Assembly: GCA_021784975.1 (NCBI GenBank)
Contig: JAJYGU010000371.1
Coordinates: 1-31,875 of the forward strand
Direction of reading: 5' to 3'
Origin: Planctomycetota bacterium
GTDB taxonomy: Bacteria; Planctomycetota; Planctomycetia; Pirellulales; Thermoguttaceae
DNA length: 31,875 nucleotides
Part shown: in pieces, positions 1 through 7,188 of the stretch
Layout: each line of letters starts with the position of its first letter
Position numbering within the stretch: position 1 is the stretch's first letter
The notes under the pieces: generated by a model
Databases searched by the model: none
Seen by the model: only the letters and a program-made list of their open reading frames with translations
Told to the model about the DNA's origin: nothing
Position numbers and translations under genes: made by a program

Positions 1-15
1 CTCGACCCACCCTAC
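1..15. repeat. Truncated end of an interspersed inverted repeat
   Basis: The first 15 bases (tcgacccaccctac core) match the outer end of the inverted repeat at 31004-31094, whose right arm ends tcgtcccaccctac. It is probably the edge of another copy cut by the window border. The match is short, so confidence is moderate. Confidence 0.4.
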
Positions 16-156
16 ACCGAGATAGTGGTTTGGCCGGACCGCCAGTTGCTGAGCGTGTCGCCGACCGACCGGAAGAACAGGTCCATCTGGCTGGTGGGTG
101 TCAATACTTGCCAGCCGGACATGGGGGTATGGCGGAGGGATGACAGCGGGCCATCA

Positions 157-235
157 GACAAGATTAACAAGATTGACAAGAACCGGAAGCGGCCGGCGCG
201 TGCAAGTCAATCCTGTGAATCCTGTTCATCTTGTC
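157..235. repeat. Imperfect inverted repeat, possible terminator of the kinase/regulator pair
   Basis: The left arm at 157-180 (gacaagattaacaagattg...) pairs with the right arm at 204-235, whose reverse complement begins gacaagatgaacaggattc. The 23-bp loop is GC-rich. The units resemble the ACAGGATGAACAGGATT repeat family that I recall from many environmental bacterial genomes. The response regulator stop codon (234-236) lies at the edge of the right arm, so the element abuts the gene end and may act as its terminator or RNA-stabilising hairpin. No clear T-run follows it. Confidence 0.65.
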
Positions 236-686
236 AAGAAAGCGAGAGGCCTGGTCGGCGCGGATACTGCGGCGCCGGCAACACCAGGGCCTCCAACCAC
301 GAGCGGCGCAGCGACCTGACCACCTCCACGAACCGCTGCCAACTCACCGGCTTGGTGAGGTAGCCGTCGACCCGAAGGTTTTGTGCCTCGAGCACGGCCT
401 GGTGGACCTTGGAGACGGTCAGCACAACTACGGGGATGTGCTGGAGCTGCGGGTTGCCGCGGATGTCGGCCAGCAAGGCGGGGCCGCTCTTCTTGGGAAG
501 TTCAATATCGAGCAGAATCAGATCGGGGATCGGGACCTGCCCAAAGACGCCCTGCTTCTGCAAGAACTCAAGCCCCTCTTGGCCGTCGCACACCAGATGG
601 ACCCGGCAACGCACTTCTTTCTGTCTGAGCGCCTCCATCGTCAGCCGGGCATCCTCCAGATTGTCTTCGACCAGCAGGATTTCCAT
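234..686 (-). CDS. Single-domain response regulator (Rcp1/CheY-like)
   Basis: A 150-residue receiver protein. It starts MEILLVEDN, giving the acidic pair near residues 8-9; the phospho-acceptor Asp lies in DLILLDIELP, and the switch/Lys end is VVLTVS followed by YLTKPVSW. The EDNLEDARLTMEAL start resembles Rcp1-type regulators that partner PAS/phytochrome kinases. No output domain is present, only a short C-terminal tail. Start 686 is chosen for a GGAG about 5 nt upstream; in-frame ATGs at 713 and 734 lack one, and 734 would overlap the kinase stop. It lies 31 bp downstream of the hybrid kinase on the same strand, so it is probably the end point of that phosphorelay, receiving phosphate from the kinase's Hpt domain. 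Cytoplasmic. The last codons run into the inverted repeat that supplies its stop. Confidence 0.9.
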   Translation of the reverse strand: MEILLVEDNLEDARLTMEALRQKEVRCRVHLVCDGQEGLEFLQKQGVFGQVPIPDLILLDIELPKKSGPALLADIRGNPQLQHIPVVVLTVSKVHQAVLEAQNLRVDGYLTKPVSWQRFVEVVRSLRRSWLEALVLPAPQYPRRPGLSLS

Positions 687-717
687 CACTCCGGTTAATG
701 CGGAATAGGTCATGATT

Positions 718-3700
718 CTATTGATGTTCGGCAAGCACTTGAACGAATCGCGTCATTTCTTCCTCCAGGCTGGCTAGCACCGGCGAGGCATTTTGCAGGT
801 CGCCTTCCTGGCCCATCTGCTCCAGTTGTTGAGCCAGCCTGCATAACCGGGCGGCGCCGAAGTACTGGAGCGAGCCTTTGAGGGTATGGGCGGCCAGCCG
901 CAACGCGGTCTGATCGTCGGACTCGATGGCTGCTCGAATGGTGGACACCAAGCGGGGCGACTCTTCCAACGCCGCCTGGACTACCCGGTCTACCCCGGCC
1001 GCATCGCCGGCCACCGCCTGGAAAACCTCCTTCCAGTCCACCAGGTCGGCCTCCGCCGGCGGCTCGGATGGCGCCGGCTCGGCCGCGGCAGCGACTGCCA
1101 GGGCACGGTCGATCACTTCCAACAAGTCGCGGGAATGAATGGGCTTGGAGAGATATTCGTCCATGCCCGCCTCCAAACACCGTTGGCGATCGCCTTTCAA
1201 GGCGTGGGCGGTCATGGCCACGATGGGCACATGCTCGCCGCTGCGCCGTTGGCGGGCACGAATGGCCGCGGTAGCCTCCAGCCCGTCCATCTCCGGCATT
1301 TGTACGTCCATCAGCACCAGGTCAAAGCCTTGGGCGGCCACCGCTGCCAGGGCTGCCCGGCCGTTGCCGGCCAACGTCACCGCATGTCCTTCTTTTTCCA
1401 ACATGCCGGCGACCACCTTCTGATTGACCGCGCTATCTTCGGCCAGCAGGATATTCAGCGGGCGTTGCCGCTTGGGGCGGCCTTCCGGCCGTGAGGGATG
1501 CGGCTCTTCCTCCGCCTGCGCGCCGAGGGCCAGCAGAATGGCATCGAACAGATCGGATTGCTTCACCGGCTTGACCAAGTAGACGGGGATGCCCAGCTCC
1601 TGACAGCGGGCCACGTCGCCCGGTTGATCGCCCGAACTGAGCATCATGATCACGGTGCTTCCGAGGGCCGGATCTCGCCGAATCTCTCCGGCCAAAGCGA
1701 ACCCGTCCATTCCCGACATGTGGGCGTCGACCAGCACCAGCCGGTAGGGCTGGCCCTCGTGCGTCGTCTGCCGCAAGATTCGCAACGATTCCTCGCCCCC
1801 CGCGGCCCCCTGGGGCCGCAACTCCCAGTTGGTCAGCATCTCCTCCAGGATCAAGCGATTGGTGGCGTTGTCGTCGACCACCAGCACTTTGGTCCCGCTG
1901 AGCGCCGCGGGTCTTTCACGCCGGGGGGGCGAGGGCTCCTCGGCGGCAATGCCGCAGGGGAGCTGAAAATGGAACTGGCTGCCGCGGCCGAGCTGGCTTT
2001 CCACCCACATCCGCCCGCCCATCAACCGCAGCAGCCGCGACGAGATCGCCAAGCCCAGCCCGGTCCCGCCATAACGGCGCGAGATGGTGCCGTCGCCCTG
2101 TTCGAAGGCCTCGAAAATAGCGGTCTGCTTGTCGGCCGGGATGCCGATGCCGGTATCGCGCACGGTGAACTCCAGGAGGACCGATGCGGGATGAGGGGTC
2201 AGGGTCCCATCTCCCTCCGGGAGAGGGTTGGGGTGAGGGGAAGTCTGCGCAAATCGTTTTTCCGCTTCACCCTCACCCCCTGCCCCTCTTCCGGCGGGAG
2301 TTGGGGGTTCCCCCACGCGAACACTGACTTCCACCTCGCCCTCTTCGGTGAACTTAATCGCGTTGCCCACCAGGTTGATCATGACTTGCCGCAGGCGGAG
2401 ATTGTCGGCCACCACCACCTCCGGCACCTCGGGATGGATGTGGCAGATCAGTTCGATGCCCCTCCGATCCGCCCGCAGGGCGAGCGTCTTCAGCGTGTCG
2501 CCGAGTTGCTCGCGGAGGTCGAAGGGGACGGGCTCGATCATCAGCCGCTCGGCCTCGATCTTGGAGAAATCGAGGATGTCGTTGATGATCGCCAACAGCG
2601 ATTCGGCCGATTCCTCCACCGTCAGCAGGAACTCTCGTTGCTGCGGCGAGAGGGGCGTGTCGAGCACCAATTCCGTCATGCCGATTATGGCGTTCATCGG
2701 GGTGCGGATTTCGTGACTCATATTAGCCAGGAAGGAGCTCTTGGCGCGGTTGGCGGCCTCGGCGGCTTCCTTGGCGAAGCGCAGCACTTCCTCGGCCCGC
2801 TTACTCTGGGTAATGTCGCGGGAGAGGCCGAAGGTGCCCACGATGCGGCCCGCCTCGTCGTAGAGCGGCATCTTGGTGGTGCTCAGCCAGGTGGTGCGGC
2901 CGTCGGGCCAGGTTTCCTTTTCTTCCTGGTCAACCAGCGAGACGCCGCTGCGAAGAACCTCGCGCTCGTCGGCCATGGTCGGCAAGGCGCGTTCCAGGCT
3001 GCAAAAGTCAAGCTCGCTCTTGCCGATGGCCGCCGCCGCATCCGGCAACCCCAGGCAGTGGGCCTTGGCCCGGTTGACGCGGATGAAACGGCCCGTGGCG
3101 TCCTTGAAATAAATGCCCTGGGGGATGTGGTCCATAAGCATGTCGAACAGGTGCCGCTCGTACTGCAACTGCCGATTGATCGCGGACAGCTCGGCCGTCC
3201 GCTCGTGCACGCGGCGCTCCAGATCGTCGCGCGACCGGCGGAGGTCGTCTTCGGCCCGCTTGCGGTCGCTGACGTCGTGCACCAGCCCGGTGAACATCCG
3301 GCGGCCGCCGAGATTGATTTCACCCACCGAGAGGTCCATGGCAAACAGGCTGCCGTCCTTGCGGCGGCCGGTCACTTCGCGGCCGATGCCGATGATCTTG
3401 GCCTGTCCGGTGCGGTGGTAATTCTCCAGGTAGGTGTCGTGCATCTCGTGGTAGGGCGAGGGCATCAGCACGTTCACATTGGCGCCGATCAATTCGGCGG
3501 GGGAATAGCCGAACAGCCGCTGGGTGGCGGGGTTGACCGACTCGATGAGGCCGTGGTCGTCGATGGTGATAATGGCGTCGACCGAGGCATCCAGGATTGC
3601 CCGATGCCGGGCCTCGCTCTCCCGCAGCGCCTCTTCGGCCCGCTTGTTGGCGGTGATGTCGGCCATGGCCGTCTTGCAGAGGATCAGCCCGTGCTTCTGG

Positions 3701-4200
3701 TCTTCCACCGGGACGCTGCGGAGCTGCACGGTGCGGGCAATGCCGCCGTTGGCCAAGAGACGCAGCTCGGAAGTCACTTCGTTGCGCTCGTCAATGCATT
3801 TCCGCACGTGGTCGAGGAAGACCGGGACGTCTTCGGCGAGCACATGATCGGCAAAAGGATAGCCGGTCAAAGCATCGCGGTCCTCGCCCAGCCAGGCCGC
3901 CCCCGCCAGGTTGATTTCCTGAATGTAGCCCTCCTCATCCAAGGAAACGTAGCCCAAGGGCGCCGAGTCGTACAGATCGATGTAGCGGTCGCGGTAGTCT
4001 TCCAACTGCCGCTTGATCTCCCGCAACTCCTGATTCTGCCGCTCTAAATGGGCCAGCCGGTCCGCCACTTCCGAGGCCAGGCGGCACACTTCTTCGCAGC
4101 GGGGCGCCAGCGGATCGCCCACGTATTGCTGCAGAAGCGCAGCCGCCGGAGTACGAGATTTGAAAACAGATTCGGTACGAGATGGCCCTTCGTCGGACAT
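718..4200 (-). CDS. Soluble hybrid sensor histidine kinase (3 PAS, HisKA, HATPase, 2 REC, Hpt)
   Basis: A 1160-residue multi-domain sensor kinase without membrane segments, so presumably cytoplasmic. Domain order (residues from the chosen start): N-terminal coiled coil about 35-70; PAS about 68-182; PAS about 195-313; coiled coil about 310-350; PAS about 348-467; HisKA with phospho-His 496 in MSHEIRTPMN; HATPase with N box NLVGNAIKF (609-617), DTGIGIP (682-688) and GGTGLGLAIS (711-720); REC1 with Asp 825; REC2 with Asp 965; Hpt with His 1105 in AAHTLKGS. All phosphotransfer residues are present, so a full His-Asp-His relay is possible. The second PAS resembles FixL: MPSPYHEMHD and IIGIGRE keep the heme-ligand His (254) and distal Arg positions. 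About 40 repeat-derived residues (630-672) interrupt the ATPase domain. Start 4200 (MSDEG) has a weak GAGAG upstream; further upstream the frame is open but low in quality. The likely partner is the response regulator downstream. Confidence 0.92.
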   Translation of the reverse strand: MSDEGPSRTESVFKSRTPAAALLQQYVGDPLAPRCEEVCRLASEVADRLAHLERQNQELREIKRQLEDYRDRYIDLYDSAPLGYVSLDEEGYIQEINLAGAAWLGEDRDALTGYPFADHVLAEDVPVFLDHVRKCIDERNEVTSELRLLANGGIARTVQLRSVPVEDQKHGLILCKTAMADITANKRAEEALRESEARHRAILDASVDAIITIDDHGLIESVNPATQRLFGYSPAELIGANVNVLMPSPYHEMHDTYLENYHRTGQAKIIGIGREVTGRRKDGSLFAMDLSVGEINLGGRRMFTGLVHDVSDRKRAEDDLRRSRDDLERRVHERTAELSAINRQLQYERHLFDMLMDHIPQGIYFKDATGRFIRVNRAKAHCLGLPDAAAAIGKSELDFCSLERALPTMADEREVLRSGVSLVDQEEKETWPDGRTTWLSTTKMPLYDEAGRIVGTFGLSRDITQSKRAEEVLRFAKEAAEAANRAKSSFLANMSHEIRTPMNAIIGMTELVLDTPLSPQQREFLLTVEESAESLLAIINDILDFSKIEAERLMIEPVPFDLREQLGDTLKTLALRADRRGIELICHIHPEVPEVVVADNLRLRQVMINLVGNAIKFTEEGEVEVSVRVGEPPTPAGRGAGGEGEAEKRFAQTSPHPNPLPEGDGTLTPHPASVLLEFTVRDTGIGIPADKQTAIFEAFEQGDGTISRRYGGTGLGLAISSRLLRLMGGRMWVESQLGRGSQFHFQLPCGIAAEEPSPPRRERPAALSGTKVLVVDDNATNRLILEEMLTNWELRPQGAAGGEESLRILRQTTHEGQPYRLVLVDAHMSGMDGFALAGEIRRDPALGSTVIMMLSSGDQPGDVARCQELGIPVYLVKPVKQSDLFDAILLALGAQAEEEPHPSRPEGRPKRQRPLNILLAEDSAVNQKVVAGMLEKEGHAVTLAGNGRAALAAVAAQGFDLVLMDVQMPEMDGLEATAAIRARQRRSGEHVPIVAMTAHALKGDRQRCLEAGMDEYLSKPIHSRDLLEVIDRALAVAAAAEPAPSEPPAEADLVDWKEVFQAVAGDAAGVDRVVQAALEESPRLVSTIRAAIESDDQTALRLAAHTLKGSLQYFGAARLCRLAQQLEQMGQEGDLQNASPVLASLEEEMTRFVQVLAEHQ
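2185..2313. repeat. In-frame interspersed repeat inside the kinase ATPase domain
   Basis: Two facing GC-rich arms, 2211-2240 (ctccctccgggagagggttg...) and 2265-2300 (cttcaccctcaccccctgcc...), form an imperfect inverted repeat around a 24-bp centre. In the kinase frame it encodes TSPHPNPLPEGDG and PTPAGRGAGGEG, the typical translation of the CCCTCACCCCAACCCTCTCCC repeat family usually found between genes. It replaces the short loop between two ATPase strands and keeps the frame (129 bp). Confidence 0.75.
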
Positions 4201-4547
4201 GCTACGCTCTCTGGTACGCGATCGGCGGGAGCGATTGCGACTGGCACAAGCACGGTCACTTAATTCTATGGCCGGGGCCGGGCCGCAAGCCTCTGGTCGC
4301 GGCGGCGCGGGACGGTACGGCTCCCGCAAGAGCAATCAACGTCCTGGCAGAACAGGATCACGGTCGGCGATCCGCCGCAGGCCCGAATAGTGGACCACGC
4401 CTGTTCTATGGGGTGGATCGTCGGAATTGCTGCAAACGCACAAAAAAGCGGCGGGATGCAGTCGGCCCAAGCGTGCGACCGACGGAGGCCACGAATAGAG
4501 CCCCCTTGCACCCCCGCTTCGACGCATTGCCCGCCCACGCGGAGAGT
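4201..4547. other. Intergenic region upstream of the kinase, no gene seen
   Basis: This 347-bp stretch lies between the GH28-like gene end and the kinase start, both on the minus strand. Short open frames occur on both strands but none has a recognisable product. A TAGAAT box (minus, 4263-4268) could be a -10 element for the kinase, but no convincing -35 was found. No clear terminator hairpin was seen after the GH28-like gene. Confidence 0.4.
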
Positions 4548-6224
4548 CTATTTCCGACCCTCTTTCGCCGCGGCCTCGCTACCCCCGGTTACGTTGCCGA
4601 CACACACTAATTCCTTCGGGTTCGCTCCCAGCACGGCCACTGCCTCGGCCGCGCCGCGGAAGTCGTTGGCTAGGACGCTTAGCCGGCTCGTCCTTGCTCC
4701 GGCGACCTCCAGAAACCGTCTGCTGCCGTGCGGCGCCATGCACCCGGTGAGGATGGCATCGTGGACATTGGTCAGGCGGAGCAGCGACTGGTCGTCGGCC
4801 GATGGTCGGCCGCGAAATCCAGCGATGGTCAGGCCGCTGACCTCGTCACACATGAGCGCCAGGCCGGGGCGCCCCGGGGCGGAAGGCTGAGCCTTGCTGC
4901 CGGCGGCCCATCGGATTTCGCGATCATTATGCGCCTGGATGCGGTAATAGCCGTCGTCGTAGCGGAGATGAACGTTCGAGAGCGTGAGTCCCTCCACGTG
5001 CCGGCAGTATAGCCCGTAGCTGGGCAAGGCCCCGTACTGGTCAGCGTCGGGGTAGTGCTGGATCTGCTCGGGGATCTCGGTGTCGGGCGGGCAGTAGCGA
5101 ATTCCGCCGGCATACGAGAATTGCAGATTCGAGCAGATTACGTTCTGCACCGGATGCCCCGGAATGCCGCTAATGGCGGCGCAAATCGTGCCGCGGCTGG
5201 CCACGAGGTTGCTGAGGCACACATTGCGCAGCGTGCCGGGCGCGGGAGTGGGCATGTCGCGGCCGCGGTTGCCCAGCCGCAAGAAGATCGGGGCCCGGCA
5301 ATCGACCATGGTGATGTTCGACACGACCACCCCGTCGACGTTGGCCCCGTCCACGCTTTCCAGCGAGACGCCGCTGGTGGCCGGATGGTCTCCTAGCCCG
5401 GTGACCACGCAGTTGGAGAAGGCGATGCGTTTGAAGTCGCCGCGGGATTCGGTGCCAAGTTTCAGGCCGTTAGCCTCGGTGGCCAGCACGCAATTGGTCA
5501 CCGTGACGTTCTCGGTGGAACGCACCCTGCCCAGGGTGAAGCTGGTCTTGGGCACGATGGCGTCGTCGACCGAGGCAATCGTGCAGTTGGCGATCCGCAC
5601 GTTGTGGCAGCAGTCGGGGTCGATGCCGTCGCAATAGCCGTTGCGAATGGTGACGCCGTCGATCACCACCTCATCGGTCCCCAGCATGCTGATATTGTAG
5701 TTGGGAGCATTCTCGATGGTGATCCCCTGGATGGCCACGTGCCGGCAGCGTTTCAGGGCGATGGGCTTCGGCCCGCCGCGTTTCCGGCGGTTGGCGTCGA
5801 TGGTGCCCTGGCCCACGATCCCGATATGCTTCACGTCTTCGCCCCAGATCAGGGCGTAGTGGAAGTATGAAGTCTCGCCGTCGGAAGCATTCTTGAAACC
5901 GAGCTTTTCGTAGGGATCGTAGTCCGCTCGCTGCGGGCTGCCCTTGATGGTCGCGCCCGCCTCGATCCAGAGGACCACGCCGCTGCGGAGGTGCAGACTG
6001 CCGCACAAATATACGCCCGGGGCGAAGTGGACCGTCCCACCGCCATGGGCCGCGCAGGCATCAATCGCCCTTTGCACCGAGAGGGTGTCGTTGCTGACGC
6101 CGTTGCCGCTGGCGCCGAAGGCGGTCACGGCGTAGCTCGAGGCGGGAAGCGATTTCAAATCAGCCGCCCGCGCCAGCGCGCAGGCGAGGAATGCGCACAC
6201 CATTACGATCGGGATTCGCGTCAT
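4548..6224 (-). CDS. Secreted GH28-like parallel beta-helix glycosidase
   Basis: A 558-residue exported protein related to polygalacturonases and rhamnogalacturonan hydrolases. A signal peptide spans about 1-20, with cleavage after ARA. The N-terminal VTAFGASGNGVSNDT (about 33-47) is the usual start of pectin-active beta-helix enzymes. Candidate acidic residues are CDGIDPDC (Asp 199/202) and VDDAI (Asp 220/221), matching the NTD and DD motifs of GH28. The GHG and RIK motifs are not evident; the equivalent stretch reads GLKLGTESRG (254-262), so either a divergent subfamily or altered chemistry is possible. Many N-x-(T/S) and hydrophobic turns repeat through 130-400. Start 6224 is chosen for AGAGGAG 7 nt upstream and because the signal peptide follows directly. 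The nearby GH106-type gene supports a role in pectin or rhamnose-polysaccharide breakdown in the periplasm or outside the cell. The exact substrate is not determined. Confidence 0.85.
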   Translation of the reverse strand: MTRIPIVMVCAFLACALARAADLKSLPASSYAVTAFGASGNGVSNDTLSVQRAIDACAAHGGGTVHFAPGVYLCGSLHLRSGVVLWIEAGATIKGSPQRADYDPYEKLGFKNASDGETSYFHYALIWGEDVKHIGIVGQGTIDANRRKRGGPKPIALKRCRHVAIQGITIENAPNYNISMLGTDEVVIDGVTIRNGYCDGIDPDCCHNVRIANCTIASVDDAIVPKTSFTLGRVRSTENVTVTNCVLATEANGLKLGTESRGDFKRIAFSNCVVTGLGDHPATSGVSLESVDGANVDGVVVSNITMVDCRAPIFLRLGNRGRDMPTPAPGTLRNVCLSNLVASRGTICAAISGIPGHPVQNVICSNLQFSYAGGIRYCPPDTEIPEQIQHYPDADQYGALPSYGLYCRHVEGLTLSNVHLRYDDGYYRIQAHNDREIRWAAGSKAQPSAPGRPGLALMCDEVSGLTIAGFRGRPSADDQSLLRLTNVHDAILTGCMAPHGSRRFLEVAGARTSRLSVLANDFRGAAEAVAVLGANPKELVCVGNVTGGSEAAAKEGRK

Positions 6225-6250
6225 AGCTGTGCTCCTCTTTTCGTGATTCT

Positions 6251-6305
6251 GTGCAACGCAACGCTTGCACGGCCGATTAGTATATCGCAACGCTAGCTGT
6301 CGCAA
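6251..6305 (-). promoter_or_regulatory. Possible promoter and operator of the GH28-like gene
   Basis: On the minus strand a TATACT box (6279-6284) is preceded by TTGCGA (6300-6305) with a 15-bp spacer. Just downstream of the expected start point lies a perfect 6-bp inverted repeat, GTGCAA-N8-TTGCAC (6251-6270), which is placed where a repressor could act. This is inference from sequence only; the spacer is short. Confidence 0.35.
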
Positions 6306-6470
6306 AACCTGGGGCGTCTGGCATCGAAGATGTCCACGGGGTAACTTATGGAAACATGTGGGAGTTACCTCCGAGGCCAAGAACCACTTGCGAGGTAATG
6401 ACTTTCGGTCGGCCCTGGTTCATCCCAACCAATAGCCGTTGCCCGAGAGCAGAAAACTGGCCCCAGCTAA

Positions 6471-6593
6471 CGGTTTCTCTACAAGCTGTTCGTGCGTCAT
6501 CAGCTCCATGCCAAGCTGTACCTGCTTTTTCGCCCCGATCCCGTCAATCCGGCCGTGGGCTATTGGGGCAGCAGCAATCTCACCTTGGCCGGG
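6471..6593 (+). pseudogene. Remnant of a PLD-domain helicase gene
   Basis: In one plus frame the DNA encodes LHAKLYLLFRPDPVNPAVGY followed by WGSSNLTLAG. This carries the HxK core (codons from 6507) and the GSSN motif of the phospholipase-D-like domain found in large SNF2-type helicases. A stop (taa, 6468) lies just upstream of the fragment and another (tga, 6609) shortly after it, and no start or helicase motifs are present, so only about 40 codons survive. It is a decayed fragment left in the gap between two carbohydrate-active genes. Such helicases are often found in accessory or defence-like loci (known of the family, from memory). A spurious frame on the other strand covers the same bases. 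Confidence 0.65.
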
Positions 6594-6648
6594 AGTTGCA
6601 GAAGTCACTGACAGAAAATGCTGTGGGGAAGACGATCCAGACGCGAGA

Positions 6649-6990
6649 CTAGCGCAGCATTTGCGAGAGCAGCAAAATCGCCAACAGCGTGATGACCCAC
6701 AGTCCGGCCATCCAGCCGCCGATGTAGTCGCGTCCGAACCAGATGGCGCGATGTTCCGGTAGCGGCGGGATCGGGATGTTTATTCCATCCCCCGGGTGGT
6801 CTTCGCCTTCGCGGCGATCGCCACCATACACATACTGGCCCGACGCCGCCGACCAATACTCCGAATTGGTTGGCCACTGGCCGGCCCGCGATAAGCGATC
6901 CAGCGATTCGATCCTTGTCTCGCGGCACCGGCCCGACGCCTCGCAATAGCCGCGGTCTGCGGCCGGCAATCTAGAACGTCTCAAAGTCAT
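6649..6990 (-). CDS. Small tail-anchored membrane protein of unknown function
   Basis: A 113-residue protein I do not recognise. The first ~85 residues are hydrophilic and rich in Arg, Tyr and Gly, with a PLPEHRAIWFGRDYIGG stretch. A single strongly hydrophobic helix (MAGLWVITLLAILLLSQML) ends the protein, so it may be anchored in the membrane by its C-terminus. Support for a real gene is a GGAGG at 7001-7005 about 10 nt before the ATG, a TATAAT box right upstream and protein-like composition. It is transcribed away from the GH106-type gene. A frame on the same strand offset by one base (6605-6946) is a shadow. Confidence 0.6.
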   Translation of the reverse strand: MTLRRSRLPAADRGYCEASGRCRETRIESLDRLSRAGQWPTNSEYWSAASGQYVYGGDRREGEDHPGDGINIPIPPLPEHRAIWFGRDYIGGWMAGLWVITLLAILLLSQMLR

Positions 6991-7000
6991 GACTGGTCAC

Positions 7001-7016
7001 CCTCCATTGAATTATA
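7001..7016 (-). promoter_or_regulatory. Consensus -10 box and Shine-Dalgarno of the small membrane protein
   Basis: The minus strand reads TATAAT at 7016-7011, then GGAGG at 7005-7001, then the ATG at 6990. The leader would be only about 14 nt, so the start point would fall at the ribosome site, which is tight. No good -35 was seen, so the box may be chance. Confidence 0.35.
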
Positions 7017-7188
7017 GGCCGCGTTACCAGCCATGTTGTTGCCGGGCTGGCGCGGGGCTACAATGGCGGCAACCCTGTTTCGGATGCTGAAATTTCGGAC
7101 TTGGCTCGGACGGCGGCCAGATTCTCGGTTGGCCAGCGGGCGGCCAGGAAAAAAGGACCGCAAAATCTCCGACTGAAAGGACACTTCC

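Noticed and set aside
25..363. A 112-codon plus-strand frame at the window start
   Set aside because: It runs through the inverted repeat at 157-235 and then antisense to the response regulator; no family resemblance was seen.
1498..4047. An 849-residue open frame antisense to the kinase
   Set aside because: It is a shadow of GC-rich coding DNA: its composition is low-complexity Gly/His/Arg/Gln, with no motif, while the other strand has all kinase motifs.
6420..6608. A 62-residue minus-strand frame
   Set aside because: It is antisense to the PLD-helicase remnant, which explains the sequence better.
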